From: Paramacrobiotus richtersi
Taxonomy: Eukaryota; Tardigrada; Eutardigrada; Parachela; Macrobiotidae
Reading direction: 5' to 3'
Assembly (NCBI GenBank): GCA_034698045.1
Contig: JAQGAU010000827.1
Coordinates: 1-23,451, forward strand
Length of the DNA stretch: 23,451 nucleotides
In this document: positions 20,447 through 23,451 of the stretch, piece after piece
How positions within the stretch are numbered: the stretch's first letter is position 1
How the letters are laid out: every line of letters begins with the position of its first letter
The notes under the pieces: model-generated
The model's database searches: none
Seen by the model: the letters and a program-made list of their open reading frames with translations, nothing else
What the model was told of the DNA's origin: nothing
Position numbers and translations under genes: made by a program

Positions 20447-20572
20447 TGACCATGGCCACTTTTTAGCCAGGCGTGACCAGGTTTTAGAGTCTGGGTAACC
20501 CATGTTTTCCGGTGACCATGCCCGTTGGGCATGCCCATGGGCAGGGGCCATGCCCAGGTTTTAGACCCTGCC
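20447..20572 (-). repeat. Right terminal inverted repeat (126 bp)
   Basis: Reverse complement of the left repeat; the only difference is a C/G change at TIR position 115 (ctaaaaaCtgg versus ctaaaaaGtgg). Similarity stops abruptly after tggtca. Confidence 0.93.
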
Positions 20573-20582
20573 AACCTTACCC
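20573..20582. repeat. Target-site duplication, right copy
   Basis: AACCTTACCC directly outside the right TIR; the next bases differ between the two sides. Confidence 0.88.
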
Positions 20583-23451
20583 TGACTTTCGACGACCTGC
20601 TCTTTACGCAACTGGAACGCTAGTTTAGTTCGGTGTTTAGTTCAACGTTGATTTAATTATCCGGTTTTGACTAATTCACATATTGTTGCTTGGAATCATA
20701 TCTATGAAGTCGGTCATTCGCTGCAATCGTTTTTAGATTAGCTATTTTCAGAATTTTAAGTTCAAATGCGGTTTGTTAATGCTTTTTCTTTTGTGTAGGT
20801 CGTAGACTCGATCTTTTTCGGTTGTATGTAGAGATATGTCCTCGAAGTGACAGCTTAGCGAGATTGTTAACTGTTAGTTCATGAAAACATTCGGTATTGT
20901 ATGACTTCCTCAATTTTGTTAACTTTCTCTCAAGAACGTATATTTTCTTCCATATGATATACGAATTCCGACACTATGCATTTTTTAGCAGCCTACACAG
21001 GCAGATTGCCGCTAGGCGTACGGTGTGCCGACTGCATATAATTATGCATAATATATAATAATAATACATAATATATAATAATAATACATAATACATAACA
21101 TAACATATCGACGAAACTGCTCCACACCGTCTTATCTATCCAGGCAATATTCCCGACACTCTCGCTTCTTGCGTGGCTTCATTCTAATGGTGATTTTCAA
21201 TAAATGTTGTTTGTTGTGATATAGACGATGATGACCACTTCTTCTTTATGTTGCTTAAATTTGTAAGCGAATTTCCTGTATTCTTTTGCCATTCGCCCCT
21301 ATCAACATTGCGTGCTTTTGTCTTTTTACGTTTCTTTTGATGTCCTACTCTGCATAAATTACCAACGTGGTTCCGTAACTTCCGTACATCAAGCGGTGGT
21401 AGCTGACCGGGACCTGGCGAATTGGTGCGCTCAGCCACGGGAAAGTGTGGTGGTGACTGTAGTCCTGTAACTTGTTCTGAGCCGTTCGACAGTTTAATTT
21501 GATAACCGCTTAACTAAGGGACCCCTGGGGAGCGCATGCCGTTGTACAAGACTACAAGTCGGCCTCCGTTCAAACCCACACCGTGAACGTCATGCCAGAG
21601 TGTTTTATTTGTACACAGGTTACTGCAGTGCAGTTTCCGAGGCGGTAGAGAGAGCAGCATCGTGTGGGGTCTTGGCCGCTCTGCTGTGCAAGATATTGTA
21701 CAATGCGACACGAAACTGATTTTTCCTAACTTTCCATAAAGGCGATCACACTGCGAGTGAAATGATCAGGCAGCTGATGGTGTGCCAATCGTATTCATAC
21801 ATCATGATACTGGTATATCACCTTAACCAGCACCACAATAATTTTCCCACAGGTGCTGAACTGGATGGACTTCGAGCTAATCGTACAAACAAAATAAGTG
21901 CACTGTGCACAAAATCTTTTGTATAGGTACTTGTGAGCAATTAGCCGCATGTGCCATCAACAGTGCGTGCACTGTTGCACAAATGCACGGAAAACTGGCA
22001 GCATGCGAAATAGTTTAGCAAGGCGGCTGAGTGTGCAGGCGTGTACAGCTAAAAATCGACTAAAACAAAGCGAATGTACTGTGCATATGTACCCATAACG
22101 GGTTTTGTGTTGTGAGTATTTCGGTCGCTCGCAGATAGCAATAATAACCGCTACATAAAAAACCAGTATTTTTTCTGCATATATGCTTCAGTCTTTAAAC
22201 GTACCCTTCGGCGACGCACACACCTACAGTACAGAAGCATAATATTAATTATAGTATCCATTGCTCGCTGAAACGCAAATCAGCTGAGAGATTTAATAGT
22301 ATATAGGTTCACAGTAGCTCTCGCTAAAAAGGTAACTTTTCTGCTGATATTCGGGAGATACGTCCCCTACATCACACTGCTGTTTCTGCATAGCGATTAT
22401 TCGATAACCATGTCATGCAGACCACGAACGCCAGTAGTACCAGGAAAAAACCAGCAGGGAAACTCATTTCAGAACTCGTTGGATACTGTGGAATGACGTA
22501 ATGTCTCATGGACCAAAAAACACCTGTTCTGGCGGTTCGGTTCGGTCGTTTTTTGCTTTCTCTGTTGTTATTCCACCCAACCTTACCTTGTTTTTGTTTG
22601 TTTTCGTTCTCTTGTTAACATCATGCAGCCAGTATTCTGTTTTGTTTTTGTTTTCTGCTGTTTCCGCCTTGAGTTAATTTTCTCACATGGGCGAATCTAG
22701 GTCGCCGCTTCGGGGGGCAGCGTTCACCAAACCAAAGGGGCAGTATTAACTCAAATTTTGGCGAGCTCGGTTGCTAAAATTAATCATACCTTCTCAAAAA
22801 TCGGCGAGCTCTGAACGCCAGTGCAATCTTGTCGTATCACTAAATTTTAGATACTTTACCTGAACTTCGAACGATAAATGTGAGCCATAAAACAACGACA
22901 AGCGCTTCCAGACAGACTTCAGCTAGTTCCATAAGTACCAGTACCTGCTACAGGTATTAGTAAGAAGTCGAACTGAAAAACGCCGAAGGCATTACACAGA
23001 ACACATCTTTCTTAATTTGGAGCCGGGTTATTGAGATTGACCGCAGTTTGAATGCAGCGTTCGGGGTGGGAAACCGATCCGCGCAGTGTGGTATGTGCGC
23101 TATGTTATCTAGCCGGCAAACTCTGACAGATTCTCAGACGAGTAAGATCGATATTTGAAAGGAAATGTTGCACATTCAATTGTACTCGTAAAAACGAGGC
23201 ATTATGTCAGAGGATTTACGATATTGTTTTACCCAGAATATGAGGCGGAACACGTTTCTACTACACGCCGGCGCGTTACGGTATAACTTGGCGGGCTGCT
23301 ACTTCAGATGGTCATCTATTTAGGGGTGACAATCGCCACGCGTATGACGGTGCCTTGCTGTACACAAGTTCCAGATTTTTATGGATGGACTTATCAGACA
23401 ATAAACGAATGCCCATTTATTTTACTTACATGCTAATGTGCGGACTGTGAA
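20583..23451. other. Non-coding region right of the inverted-repeat element
   Basis: No protein or RNA gene recognised. A Lys/Arg-rich minus frame at 21184-21438 (84 codons) matches no family I know. It includes the AT-rich minisatellite at 21047 and T/TG-rich stretches at about 22540-22680. Confidence 0.4.
21047..21107. repeat. AT-rich minisatellite, 20-bp unit
   Basis: Two perfect copies of cataatatataataataata (21047-21066, 21067-21086), followed by a degenerate third of cataa words. Confidence 0.9.

Larger units (their letters stand above)
19048..20572. mobile_element. 1525-bp DNA transposon with long terminal inverted repeats, Mutator-like, probably non-autonomous
   Basis: The ends GGCAGGGTCTAAAACC and its reverse complement mark 126-bp inverted repeats with one mismatch. 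The element is flanked by a perfect 10-bp direct duplication AACCTTACCC, the footprint of insertion. Long TIRs plus a 9-11 bp duplication are typical of Mutator/MULE elements, while hAT (8), piggyBac/Kolobok (TTAA), Tc1 (TA) and PIF (3) differ. The 1273-bp interior has only short frames (19610-19852 and 20034-20321, plus) and no MULE transposase that I can recognise, so mobility would need a transposase made elsewhere. Near-identity of the two TIRs argues for recent activity. The superfamily is inferred from structure only. Confidence 0.88.

Noticed and set aside
21047..21107. Repeat array considered as CRISPR or satellite
   Set aside because: Only two full AT-rich 20-bp units with no spacers in a eukaryotic context; a plain minisatellite.

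Overview
This is a eukaryotic (animal) genomic segment. Genes are split by GT-AG introns, polyadenylation signals are AATAAA, and there is no bacterial operon structure. The central gene encodes a BK/Slowpoke potassium channel that reads closest to the ecdysozoan Slo proteins I know. Compact introns (many 49-130 bp), moderate GC and a Slo protein that is neither clearly insect nor vertebrate would fit a small-genome ecdysozoan such as a tardigrade; that placement is inference.

Layout, left to right. (1) 1-1214, minus: an open reverse-transcriptase fragment of a non-LTR-type retroelement, cut at its 5' side near RT motif B and running off the left edge through a CCHC-like finger. (2) 1189-2789, plus: a kelch-repeat gene rebuilt from three in-phase exons. 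It has no BTB/BACK part and carries an in-frame TGA, so it looks like a retroelement-interrupted pseudogene. (3) 2790-4293: spacer with the two convergent 3' ends, a (TTTG)n tract and a possible relic of a Cys-loop receptor exon. (4) 4294-14703, minus: a complete slo/KCNMA1-type gene. I rebuilt 24 coding exons, every junction in phase, giving 1274 residues: S0-S6, a TVGYGD pore, RCK1, an unusual His/Asp-rich linker, RCK2 with a complete calcium bowl, and a lineage-specific tail. Intron 1 is 3.3 kb; most others are tiny. (5) 14704-19037: slo upstream region and non-coding DNA with a degenerate tandem repeat and two weak exon-like reading frames. (6) 19048-20572: a 1525-bp DNA transposon with 126-bp terminal inverted repeats (one mismatch) and a perfect 10-bp target-site duplication, Mutator-like in form and apparently non-autonomous. 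(7) 20583-23451: non-coding DNA with an AT-rich minisatellite.

The only gene that looks intact is slo. The flanks are shaped by mobile DNA: a retroelement antisense to the kelch remnant on one side and the inverted-repeat element on the other. I found no CRISPR, rRNA or convincing tRNA gene. The observations most worth following are the inverted-repeat transposon, the His-rich RCK1-RCK2 linker with its candidate cassette exons, and the kelch stop codon.
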